This document shows positions 21,405 through 29,220 of a stretch of DNA of 33,920 nt, piece by piece. Numbering within the stretch: the first letter of the stretch is position 1; each line of letters starts with the position of its first letter. The DNA is from DATKGL01 sp035510795 (GTDB lineage: Bacteria; Patescibacteriota; Saccharimonadia; Saccharimonadales; UBA4665). Where the stretch lies: assembly GCA_035510795.1 (NCBI GenBank), contig DATKGL010000003.1:1-33920 (forward strand). The letters are read 5' to 3'. The notes beneath the pieces were generated by a model. The model saw nothing but the letters and a program-made list of their open reading frames with translations, had not been told where the DNA came from and searched no databases. Made by a program: the position numbers and the translations under genes.

Positions 21405-21440
21405 TTGACTTAGTCTAGTCTGACCAATATAATTATCACT
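21405..21440 (+). promoter_or_regulatory. Leaderless promoter with GACT/AGTC repeats
   Basis: -35 TTGACT (21405-21410), 17-nt spacer, -10 TATAAT (21428-21433), then 7 nt to the ATG at 21441. The spacer begins TTAGTCTAGTCTGACC, giving GACT...AGTC elements and sharing ACTTAGTC with the promoter at 7246. Confidence 0.7.
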
Positions 21441-21689
21441 ATGAATAAAGTAATTACTATCTACGACGCAAAAACTCACTTATCCAAATATATTGGGCAA
21501 GCAAAAGCCGGCCGGCCTGTTTATATTGGCAGCTATGGCAAGCAAGAGGTTATGTTGGTCTCAGCAAAGCCGGAAAAGACAAGGATAAAGCTGGGAACAT
21601 CAGCCGGAAAATTTAAATACGATGCTAAAAGCCTTGAAGGTAGTGATCCGGATATACAATTGCTATTTTACGGCAACAATACTAAATGA
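21441..21689 (+). CDS. Phd/YefM-type antitoxin
   Basis: An 82-residue antitoxin. ITIYDAKTHLSKYIGQAKAGRP followed by IGSYGKQEVMLVSA is the Phd/YefM fold; the tail (about residues 55-82, YDAKSLEGSDPDIQLLFYG) is the toxin-binding part. It overlaps the PIN toxin gene by 4 bp (ATGA). It is the same type of pair as at 7281-7925 but diverged in sequence, so it is not a recent duplicate. The promoter directly upstream fixes the start. Confidence 0.87.
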   Translation: MNKVITIYDAKTHLSKYIGQAKAGRPVYIGSYGKQEVMLVSAKPEKTRIKLGTSAGKFKYDAKSLEGSDPDIQLLFYGNNTK

Positions 21690-22072
21690 TTATTCTTCTC
21701 GATACCAATGTGCTGGTGTGGCTGCTAGAGGGCGGCGCCATGCTTAGCAAGCAGGCAAAAAGCCAATTAGAAAGCGCTGAAGCAGTGTATGCTTCAGCCA
21801 TCAACATCGTGGAATTGCGCATAAAATCGATGCTAAGCAAAATATCAATACCAGAAACTTTGTTTGAAGATATAAAAGCGGCGGGGCTTGAGGTTTTACC
21901 GTTCACCGCCGATCATGCCGAGGCGTTAGGTAAATTTCCGGAGCTCAGTCGTCATGATCCTTTTGATCGGATGCTCTTGGCGCAAGCATCTGTTGATGAT
22001 ATGTACTTTTTGACATCCGACCAAGTTCTTATTGATTTAGGGCAAAATTTTGTGCTTAGTGCACGGAGCTAA
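21686..22072 (+). CDS. vapC: PIN-domain toxin (VapC-like ribonuclease)
   Basis: A 128-residue PIN protein. Acidic residues are present in ILLDTNVLVWLL, INIVELRIKSMLSK, RHDPFDRMLLAQA and LTSDQVL; the last site has one Asp where the other PIN toxin here has two. It should be an Mg2+-dependent ribonuclease inhibited by the overlapping antitoxin. The gene ends 28 bp before the 3' end of tRNA-Leu(CAA), which lies on the opposite strand. Confidence 0.9.
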   Translation: MIILLDTNVLVWLLEGGAMLSKQAKSQLESAEAVYASAINIVELRIKSMLSKISIPETLFEDIKAAGLEVLPFTADHAEALGKFPELSRHDPFDRMLLAQASVDDMYFLTSDQVLIDLGQNFVLSARS

Positions 22073-22100
22073 GGTCGTAACTGTTCTTCAGTCACAAATT

Positions 22101-22187
22101 TGGTGGGCGGGGAGGGAATCGAACCCTCAAGAGCGCGAGCTCACTGGATTTTGAGTCCAGCGCGTCTACCAATTCCGCCACCCGCCC
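22101..22187 (-). tRNA. tRNA-Leu (CAA)
   Basis: An 87-nt class II tRNA on the minus strand with encoded CCA. Acceptor GGGCGGG (22181-22187) pairs perfectly with CCCGCCC (22105-22111), discriminator A. Anticodon loop CTCAAAA gives CAA (22151-22153), reading UUG. All stems including the T stem are fully paired, so there is no sign of 3'-end exchange. Confidence 0.97.
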
Positions 22188-22266
22188 AAATTGGTGTTTC
22201 GTCGGTAGTCTACAGAGGTGTATTGTACTATACTTAAGTTACCCTATCTAGCATGAGCTTAATATT

Positions 22267-23520
22267 ATGAAGAATCCTTTGATACCTACCAGCGAACCAA
22301 ACGATAAAAGTTATCTGCTGCCATCAATTACAGGGCCCAATAATAATGCCGGGCCCAGCCGAAATGCGGCTGTGGAATTAATCCGCAGCAAATTAACAGA
22401 CTTGTTTAAGGAAGAGCCGGCCGCTAAAATCGAGATTAAAGAAGTTGCCGGCGGCAAACGAAAACTGTCTAAGCACCAACAGTTTATGTACGACCTCAGC
22501 GTCAGCGGCAAGGGCTTGGCGCAAATCCAGACCGACTGGCACAATTACTACCTCGGCTTGCCCGATCAACAAAAGCATGAAGTATGGCGGGAGTTTTATG
22601 AGACGAATGCCAAAAATTCCCATTACAGCAGTTTTGTTCAGGAAGCAGGTTATCAACCCGAACAACCCAGTGCCGCCCGGGTTGGCAGATTTGAAAGTCC
22701 CGAGGCCGCCAGACAACGTCAAATTGATATTTTCGGGACAAAAGCCGAGCGCCGGCAAGTCCGGACAAAAATTCTCAGAAAAGTTGACGACCGGACCAAG
22801 GCCGAGGCCAAGCGCACCCTTCATTCACTGGCTTTTGGTCTGGGAATGGGAGCGATCGTCATTCTTATATTTATGTTCAGCTTTTTTAACGAGGTTATCA
22901 TTGCTCCATTTATCCAGCCCAGCCGGCACGTCCTTAACACTCCCCTGATAGTCAGCGCTACCAGCGTCAGCCCGACTTCAACTCCGGAAGTTATTATCCC
23001 TAAAATTAACCTTGAGATTCCGGTGTCTTATGCGGCCACCAGCGACAATGAAAATATCATCGAGAATGATCTGGAGGGCGGGGTAGTCCATTATCCGAGC
23101 ACAGTCGATCCGGGACAGAACGGCAATGCGGCGTTTTTCGGTCATTCTTCCAATAATATCTTTAACCCGGGCCAGTATAAATTCGCTTTCGTGCTGCTAC
23201 ACACTCTAGTTAAGGGTGATACTTTTTATCTGACCTATCAGGGACAAATTTATGTTTACCAGGTAATTGATACCAGGATTGTGCCACCGTCTGATGTCGC
23301 TATCCTCAACGACACTGACGGCGCCACCGCTACGGCCACACTGATTACCTGTGACCCGCCGGGAACATCTATCAACCGCCTAGCAGTTACCGGTACTCAG
23401 ATCAGTCCCAACAGCTCTGTTAACCAAGCAGCTTCTGTTCCGACCATCCAGGCTCCGGCGGCCATTGCCAGTAACGGGCCGTCGTTGTGGCATCGATTAA
23501 TTCATTGGCTCCATTTATAG
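22267..23520 (+). CDS. Sortase with a long cytoplasmic N-terminus
   Basis: A 417-residue sortase. Residues 1-185 are cytoplasmic and charged, one membrane helix lies at about 189-212, and the sortase barrel spans about 240-380. The catalytic set is His293 in FGHSSNN, Cys362 in TLITCDPPG and Arg371 in NRLAVTG. The TCDPPGT form recalls class D/E housekeeping sortases. It should cut sorting signals of surface proteins and join them to an envelope acceptor. I found no obvious LPxTG substrate in the window. The long N-terminus (SKHQQFMYDLSVSGKGLAQI) is unusual and recalls Saccharibacteria sortases. It converges on the PEGA-protein gene with 2 bp between. Confidence 0.9.
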   Translation: MKNPLIPTSEPNDKSYLLPSITGPNNNAGPSRNAAVELIRSKLTDLFKEEPAAKIEIKEVAGGKRKLSKHQQFMYDLSVSGKGLAQIQTDWHNYYLGLPDQQKHEVWREFYETNAKNSHYSSFVQEAGYQPEQPSAARVGRFESPEAARQRQIDIFGTKAERRQVRTKILRKVDDRTKAEAKRTLHSLAFGLGMGAIVILIFMFSFFNEVIIAPFIQPSRHVLNTPLIVSATSVSPTSTPEVIIPKINLEIPVSYAATSDNENIIENDLEGGVVHYPSTVDPGQNGNAAFFGHSSNNIFNPGQYKFAFVLLHTLVKGDTFYLTYQGQIYVYQVIDTRIVPPSDVAILNDTDGATATATLITCDPPGTSINRLAVTGTQISPNSSVNQAASVPTIQAPAAIASNGPSLWHRLIHWLHL

Positions 23521-23522
23521 AA

Positions 23523-25013
23523 CTAGGGTGTAAGCATCGGCGTACTGGTAAAGTTTACCGGCGCGGTGGTCTGACCGGCTACCAGTGGGGCGTTGGCTAG
23601 GCTATACATGTAACCAAATGTCGGGTCGAACATCGGCACCGTGCCGTCGATTGCCGGCTGCAGTGATTGAAGATTGGCGTGGTCGTAATCAAAAATAACC
23701 ACCGCCGAATTGCTAGTCAGCATCAATCTGTCCCCATCCATCCAGGTAGCGTGCTGAGCAGCCGCCAGCGGCTGAGTCAGAGTATAAGCATAACCCTTGG
23801 CGTTGTCGGCATCATAAACTGCAAAATTATCGCTGTTTTCAGCCACAATAAACTGGGTATTGCTAGAAAACGCCAAATAATTGGCCTCGGCTATTTTCAT
23901 AATATAAACCGGGACGATCGGCTGACCGGGTTGGCCCTGCAATTCAGATACCGGATTTTCATATATATAGATTTTGTTGCTGACATTGTCGCCGATGGCG
24001 TAGTACCAATTGCCGGCGTATTTAGTAAAGTCGAGCTGATAGGGCGGGTCAGCGCTAATTTTACGAAGATCATAAACCGTTCCACCTTGTTCGAGGTTAA
24101 CATCAACCTCGCCGGCAGTGGTCGAAGCGGTGACGTATAGAACCATATTGGTGCCATAGCTAGCGAAGCTAATCACTCGCGGCAGCACGGTTGTCGGGGT
24201 CGGAACCGAAAGATTAGCCGTGCTCAGTGTGCCGTCAGAACTATCCCAAATATAATAATTGTCATAAGCGTTATTTATCAGCGATAGCTGCATTGTTGAA
24301 GACAGGTTCAGCACCTTAGTTAAATCGACGCTGTCGCTCGGTGTCTGACGATCAAATAGAATATAGTTACTGCCGCCGGCATAAGTGTCCAGCAGCAGTA
24401 CGTGGACGTTATCTGACGACCAGCCAACTAAAGTCATGGTTTGGGCGGCAGCGGTAGTTGGCAGCAAGGCCGCCGGGATTGAGACGGTCGTCAAATTGGC
24501 AGCCAACTGCTTGGGGCTGGACAGGTCATACTCGTCAAAATCGCTCAAACTGCCCGGGTCAGCGATCAGCAGCCAGCGCTGGTTAGGACTCTGTAATACT
24601 AGGGCTGGCTGAGCGCTATATTGAGTAACGCTTGAGGTATTTAGACTAACCGGGAACAGAAACGGATAATCAAAGTGCTCAACACTGCCGCCCTCAACTC
24701 CAAGCGAACGGACCCAGGGCCGATAACCGGTTTTGGTGAGAGTCATGGTATATTGGCCGGCCGGCAGCTGCAGACGGGCATTGGTGCTGGAGCCGGTATT
24801 GTTGCCGTTAAGATTAATCTGCGCCGGATTGGGTTTAGATGAAACAAAGACCAGCCCGTTTTGAATGATCTGGCCATCCTTGCCGACGCCGTAGCCAAAA
24901 GCCAAGAATATAAGCACAGTGGTCGTTAAGAAAATTGCCACACCGAGCAGGGCATAGCCGGTAATCAGGCGGATTTTATGGCGACGAATTTTAACTGGAT
25001 CTAAAAAATCCAT
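23523..25013 (-). CDS. PEGA-domain membrane protein with propeller-like region
   Basis: A 496-residue protein with a basic cytoplasmic start (RRHKIR) and one membrane helix at about 15-42. A PEGA-type domain at about 50-115 (GLVFVSSKPNPAQINLNGN, then LPAGQYTMTLTKTGYRPW) follows; PEGA domains are found in surface proteins. Residues 130-490 contain repeated strands of the kind seen in beta-propellers (for example NQRWLLIADPGSLSDFDEYD and HATWMDGDRLMLTSNSAVV). It is anchored outside the membrane, probably as a scaffold or wall-contact protein. Regulation is unclear; CATAAT upstream could be the -10. Confidence 0.75.
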   Translation of the reverse strand: MDFLDPVKIRRHKIRLITGYALLGVAIFLTTTVLIFLAFGYGVGKDGQIIQNGLVFVSSKPNPAQINLNGNNTGSSTNARLQLPAGQYTMTLTKTGYRPWVRSLGVEGGSVEHFDYPFLFPVSLNTSSVTQYSAQPALVLQSPNQRWLLIADPGSLSDFDEYDLSSPKQLAANLTTVSIPAALLPTTAAAQTMTLVGWSSDNVHVLLLDTYAGGSNYILFDRQTPSDSVDLTKVLNLSSTMQLSLINNAYDNYYIWDSSDGTLSTANLSVPTPTTVLPRVISFASYGTNMVLYVTASTTAGEVDVNLEQGGTVYDLRKISADPPYQLDFTKYAGNWYYAIGDNVSNKIYIYENPVSELQGQPGQPIVPVYIMKIAEANYLAFSSNTQFIVAENSDNFAVYDADNAKGYAYTLTQPLAAAQHATWMDGDRLMLTSNSAVVIFDYDHANLQSLQPAIDGTVPMFDPTFGYMYSLANAPLVAGQTTAPVNFTSTPMLTP

Positions 25014-25091
25014 AACAAGACCCTATTATGAATCCTCTTGCGGTTACTCTCAAGTAGTATTAAGATTATTAGATAGAACACGAGGATAGGA

Positions 25092-26195
25092 GTGGGAAAC
25101 AAAGACGTTCCAGAATCAAATATTCAGTCTCAGCCCAAGAGTAATGCGGCGGATAGTGGCAAATCGTCCGTCGATTTTGTCTATCGTCGGCCGGCCAACA
25201 TTATTGATGATTTTATAGCCCCGGCTAGTCCTAGGCCGCATCCCGCTACGCCGTCATCACCGATGACTGCTGAAGAGGAGTCATTTTCAAACCGTCATAC
25301 CGCCGGCTATCAACACCACGATCCGGAACACAGCCAGACGCTAATGCGCAACGCCGTCAACAGGCCGACGCACCAGCCATTATCATTCCGACGGGTGCGC
25401 ACCCCGGCCGGTACTTTGCCACCAAGGCCGACCATGGATATACCAATCGACGATGTCCGGATGCATCATTTAGACACGGCCGTAAACGTCGACGAGATTC
25501 CTAAAAGCGCCATGGTTAACCGCTATGCCGCAGAAGATGATTTTGTACCGCAGCCGGCCGCCAAAGCGGAACAGCCAAAACTTGAGCCGGCAGCAGCAGC
25601 CGCTCCAGCCGCAATGCCAGCCGACACGGTCAGCTCGCACCAAGTAGTTAATGAAGGTTATCGTAGAGCAAAATCGCACGAGCAAACTTATCAGCCACAA
25701 GCTAAGCGGGCTAAGCGGTCCAAGCGCCGCTTCGTTAAATCGCTACTGACAACCGCCATCGTGGCGGTTATTCTAGCCGGACTGGCTAGTGGCGGCTGGT
25801 TTGTTTATCAGAAATCGGCGGTGATTGATGCCCGTTTCGCTTCCTGGCGAGCCGGTTTTACAATTGAGGTTCCGGCCTATAGCCCAAGCGGCTTTATTTT
25901 CAAGGCGCCTATTTCTTATGGTAAGAGTGAGGCGAGTTTGTCTTACCGGGCGATCGCCAGTGACCAGTCCTATAAAGTCAAAGAGCAAGTTTCGCGCTGG
26001 GACAGTCAAACTCTGCTGACTAATATCATTACCAATAATAATTTGTCCTATCAGACCTTTCAGGCCGGTGGCTTATATATTTATATCTATGGCAACCGTA
26101 GCGCCACCTGGGTCAGCGGCAATGTCTGGTATACCATCAGCGGCAATGAAAACTTAAGCGCCAAAAGTCTGGCCGAAATTGCCGCCAGCACCTGA
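25092..26195 (+). CDS. Membrane-anchored protein with Pro/Ala-rich cytoplasmic tail
   Basis: A 367-residue protein of no known family, starting with GTG (25092) behind GAGGATAGGA. Residues 1-205 are cytoplasmic low-complexity sequence with a run of Ala/Pro and a cluster of Lys/Arg (KRAKRSKRRF). One membrane helix spans about 217-240. Residues 240-367 form a compact extracytoplasmic domain (IEVPAYSPSGFIFKAPISYG, then SVWYTISGN-like strands). The plan matches the proteins at 17505 and 23523, suggesting a family of single-pass envelope proteins. It lies 40 bp upstream of gltX. Confidence 0.68.
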   Translation: MGNKDVPESNIQSQPKSNAADSGKSSVDFVYRRPANIIDDFIAPASPRPHPATPSSPMTAEEESFSNRHTAGYQHHDPEHSQTLMRNAVNRPTHQPLSFRRVRTPAGTLPPRPTMDIPIDDVRMHHLDTAVNVDEIPKSAMVNRYAAEDDFVPQPAAKAEQPKLEPAAAAAPAAMPADTVSSHQVVNEGYRRAKSHEQTYQPQAKRAKRSKRRFVKSLLTTAIVAVILAGLASGGWFVYQKSAVIDARFASWRAGFTIEVPAYSPSGFIFKAPISYGKSEASLSYRAIASDQSYKVKEQVSRWDSQTLLTNIITNNNLSYQTFQAGGLYIYIYGNRSATWVSGNVWYTISGNENLSAKSLAEIAAST

Positions 26196-26235
26196 GTCTC
26201 GTCAGTTAAGATTTTTTTATCTATAATGAAACTAT

Positions 26236-27663
26236 ATGGATAAGGTACGTACCCGTTTTGCGCCCAGTCCGACTGGATATATGCATGTCGGCGGCGTACG
26301 CACGGCTTTGTTCGCCTGGTTGGCTGCCCGGCACGCCCACGGCCAGTTTATTTTGCGGCTGGAGGACACCGACAAGGCTCGTGAAGTCGAAGGATCCGAT
26401 CAGCACATCATGGACTCGCTTAAATGGCTGGGCTTAAATTGGGACGAAGGCCCCGATAAAGACGGTCCGTTTGGCCCTTATCGCCAGAGCCAGCGGTTGG
26501 ATTCTTATAAACGCTTCGCCCAGCAGCTGATTCAAGCCGGCCGAGCCTATGTTGATCCTTACAGCAGCGCTCAGGTTGAGGAATTTCGCGCTCAGGCCAA
26601 AAATAACAAGCAGCCTTTTCTGTACCGCAACCACCGGCCGCAGTCCACGCCGGACTGGGACGGTAGCCAGGCGCTACGCTTTAAATCCGAGCCGAAAGAC
26701 TATCAATGGCACGACGAGGTTATGGGTGAGCTATCAACCGGACCGGAGGTAATTGACGACTTTATCATTATTAAATCCGACGGCTATCCAACCTATAATT
26801 TTGCCCACATTGTCGATGATCACCTGATGCAGATTAGCCATGTCATCCGCTCGCAAGAATTTCTGGCTTCAATCCCGAATTTTCTTAACTTATATGAGGC
26901 ACTGGGGATTGAACGGCCGCTGCTGGCCACCTTACCCTATGTCATGAGTCTGACCGGGCAGAAAAAACTGTCAAAACGTGACGGCGCCAAAGACATCCTC
27001 GATTATGCCAAGGAAGGGTATTTACCGGAGGCCTTGATCAACTTCCTGGCCAGTCTGGGCTGGAACGACGGGACCGAGCAGGAAATATTCAGTGTCGACG
27101 AGCTAATCGACAAATTCAGCCTGGACCGGGTCCAGCGGGGCAGTGCCCGCTTCGACGAGAAACGGCTGCTCTGGATGGATGGCAGCCATATCCGGTCTCT
27201 GCCGATTGATCAGCTTGCCCGGCGGGCTGAAAATTACTGGCCGCCCGAGGCGCAGTCCGCTTCGGCCGAGTTCAAAAATAGCATTCTGTCAGTTTTACGC
27301 GACAGACTAAAATATTTGTCAGAAATTACCGGTCTGAGCGATTTCTTTTTTAAAGACCTGCCGGTCAACCTCGAACTTATTAATAATGATAAAACCTTAG
27401 GGCAGCTAGACAAGTCTCAGCTAAAACAATATCTGCAACTAACTCGGGACAAATTAGCGGCCATTGATTTTAATACCGGTGCCATGACAGAAGAATTAAA
27501 CCAGCTGCTGCAGGTAACTTCTCAAAAACCGGCAATTCTGTTCAGCCTGATTAGAATTGCCACAACTCAGGCTCCGGCTAGCCCCGGGTTAGTCGATACC
27601 TTATTAATACTGGGCAAAGAAACAACTCTGAGACGGCTCGATGCGACGATTGCCGGACTTTAA
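26236..27663 (+). CDS. gltX: Glutamyl-tRNA synthetase
   Basis: A 475-residue class I aminoacyl-tRNA synthetase. The HIGH motif reads HVGG (17-20) after FAPSPTGYM, and the KMSKS motif reads KLSKR (243-247). LEDTD and DGYPTYNFAHIVDDHLM are Glu-type signatures. The C-terminal helical anticodon-binding domain (about 330-475) is present. Length is typical of the bacterial enzyme. Whether it is discriminating (Glu only) or also charges tRNA-Gln cannot be decided here. TATAAT (26222-26227) ends 8 nt before the ATG, giving a nearly leaderless mRNA. Confidence 0.97.
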   Translation: MDKVRTRFAPSPTGYMHVGGVRTALFAWLAARHAHGQFILRLEDTDKAREVEGSDQHIMDSLKWLGLNWDEGPDKDGPFGPYRQSQRLDSYKRFAQQLIQAGRAYVDPYSSAQVEEFRAQAKNNKQPFLYRNHRPQSTPDWDGSQALRFKSEPKDYQWHDEVMGELSTGPEVIDDFIIIKSDGYPTYNFAHIVDDHLMQISHVIRSQEFLASIPNFLNLYEALGIERPLLATLPYVMSLTGQKKLSKRDGAKDILDYAKEGYLPEALINFLASLGWNDGTEQEIFSVDELIDKFSLDRVQRGSARFDEKRLLWMDGSHIRSLPIDQLARRAENYWPPEAQSASAEFKNSILSVLRDRLKYLSEITGLSDFFFKDLPVNLELINNDKTLGQLDKSQLKQYLQLTRDKLAAIDFNTGAMTEELNQLLQVTSQKPAILFSLIRIATTQAPASPGLVDTLLILGKETTLRRLDATIAGL

Positions 27664-27716
27664 CGGCTAGTCAATAAAAGTAAACTCCGTCTGACAACAT
27701 ATTGGTAGGTTTCTGC

Positions 27717-27965
27717 TACAATAGGAAACATAACACTTCTCCTTTCAAAGTGAGTTGTTGTTAGTGTGAATTGCAAGCTAGGGCACATCTTAAAATGAGC
27801 CACGAGTTGGCAGGCTAAATGGCTCCAACTCGGACAACCTTTTGGTAAGCCACTGCTTGTTGTAATAGAGAGTAGCCCATAGTAGACAGGTCAAACATAG
27901 GACATTACCGAGTATGGTAAGTCAGATACAATACGAGCCATACTAGGGGCTATTTCTATTATATG
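27717..27965 (+). ncRNA. Candidate structured RNA with competing stems
   Basis: A 350-bp gene-free gap after gltX. TACAAT (27717-27722) is a candidate -10, giving a transcript from about 27729. Stems seen: CGAGTTGG (27803-27810) with CCAACTCG (27825-27832); GAC-a-TTACC with GGTAAGTC (27901-27923); AGTATGG (27911-27917) with CCATACT (27938-27944); and TAGCCC (27873-27878) with GGGCTA (27947-27952), extended by TAGTA/TACTA (27880-27884 with 27941-27945). The last pairing excludes the third. The 3' end runs into TATTTCTATTATAT. It does not match tmRNA, SRP RNA or RNase P motifs I know. Could be 6S-like or a leader switch. Confidence 0.4.
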
Positions 27966-28013
27966 CAGCGAAATTATCTTCGCCACTGGTAATATTTAAG
28001 ATACAATAAGCTT

Positions 28014-29210
28014 ATGGCTAAAAATCCGCTCCACTGGACACGCAAAAACCAAACTCAAACCGGGGAGATCCCAAGCAAAACCAAACAACCGCTGGCCGCT
28101 TTGAATATCGACCTGGACGAGGAAACTAAGCCTGATACCCCCAAACACCACTGGCTCCACTGGCGTCCGACTAAAAAACAGACCCTTATCGGGCTAGCCG
28201 TTTTAGTTGTTGTCGGCGTAGCTGCTGGCAGCTGGCTACTTTTGCAAAATCATAATAAGACAAGCAGCGTGGCAATGGTTGGCGCCAGCGGAGCTAAGTC
28301 AAACACCGTCGCCTCAAAGCTGACCGGGCTTCAGGTAGCCCCGGCAGTTGCAGGATCGACAGTTACCGCCATTATGGTTGAAAACAGTGATGAAGCCCGT
28401 CCACAGTCCGGCTTATCGCAGGCCGGCATCGTCTTTGAAGCTTTGGCCGAAGGAGGAGTAACCCGTTTCTTAACCCTATACCAGGAAGGCCAGGGCCAGA
28501 CTACTTCGATCGGCCCGGTCAGAAGCGCCCGGTCATACTTTATCGACTGGATGATGCCGTTTAACGCCGCCTACGCTCATGTCGGCGGTAGCCCGGCAGC
28601 ACTGGCCGAGATTCAGACACTAGGCGTCCGTGATATGGATCAGTTCTATAACGGCAACTACTACACCAGAGTATCGAGCCGCGAAGCACCCCATAACGTC
28701 TATACTTCAATTGCCACTTTGATGCCGCTGGAGCAATCCAAAGGCTGGACAACCAGTACTTTCACCGGCTGGCCGCGAAAGGCTGACGCCCCGCTTAAAA
28801 AAGCCACTACTACTAGCATCGATTTCGATATTTCCGGTGCCGATATGGCGGCTCATTATCAATACGATCCGAAACTTAATAGTTACCTCAGAAGCGAAGC
28901 CGGCGCGCCAATGATTGACGCTAATACCAACCAGCAGCTGGAGCCAAAGGTAGTCATCGCCATTGTCGTACCATGGACCAACGGCGCTCTTGATGCCAGC
29001 GGCGCTTATTACACCGTCTACTCAGACATCGGCGACGGGCAGGCTGATGTCTTCGAAGACGGCACTGTCATTACCGGAGTCTGGGAAAAAGATTCTCAAT
29101 CCGGCCAGATTCGCTTTATTAATACTGCAACCAACAAACCGATCGATTTAAACGCCGGCCAAACTTGGATCACGGTCGTCGGTGACCCCAGCGAGATCAG
29201 CTACCAATAA
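28014..29210 (+). CDS. DUF3048 (YerB-like) membrane-anchored protein
   Basis: A 398-residue protein with one membrane helix at about 62-82 and a DUF3048 domain outside the membrane (about 105-395). Family marks are MVENSDEARPQSGLSQAGIV, ALAEGGVTRFLTLYQ, GPVRSARSYFIDW and the EAPHNVYTS segment. In Firmicutes YerB is a lipoprotein of unknown function; here a helix replaces the lipid anchor. The cytoplasmic start is basic and mentions no known domain. TACAAT (28002-28007) ends 6 nt before the ATG, so the transcript is leaderless and separate from the candidate RNA upstream. It is followed closely by the histidine kinase gene. Confidence 0.88.
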   Translation: MAKNPLHWTRKNQTQTGEIPSKTKQPLAALNIDLDEETKPDTPKHHWLHWRPTKKQTLIGLAVLVVVGVAAGSWLLLQNHNKTSSVAMVGASGAKSNTVASKLTGLQVAPAVAGSTVTAIMVENSDEARPQSGLSQAGIVFEALAEGGVTRFLTLYQEGQGQTTSIGPVRSARSYFIDWMMPFNAAYAHVGGSPAALAEIQTLGVRDMDQFYNGNYYTRVSSREAPHNVYTSIATLMPLEQSKGWTTSTFTGWPRKADAPLKKATTTSIDFDISGADMAAHYQYDPKLNSYLRSEAGAPMIDANTNQQLEPKVVIAIVVPWTNGALDASGAYYTVYSDIGDGQADVFEDGTVITGVWEKDSQSGQIRFINTATNKPIDLNAGQTWITVVGDPSEISYQ

Positions 29211-29220
29211 ACCTTCGCTC

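Noticed and set aside
27664..28013. RNase P RNA, SRP RNA or T-box leader in the gap after gltX
   Set aside because: None of their hallmark motifs (GAGGAAAGTCC, the SRP GGAA loop context, AGGGTGG) is present.
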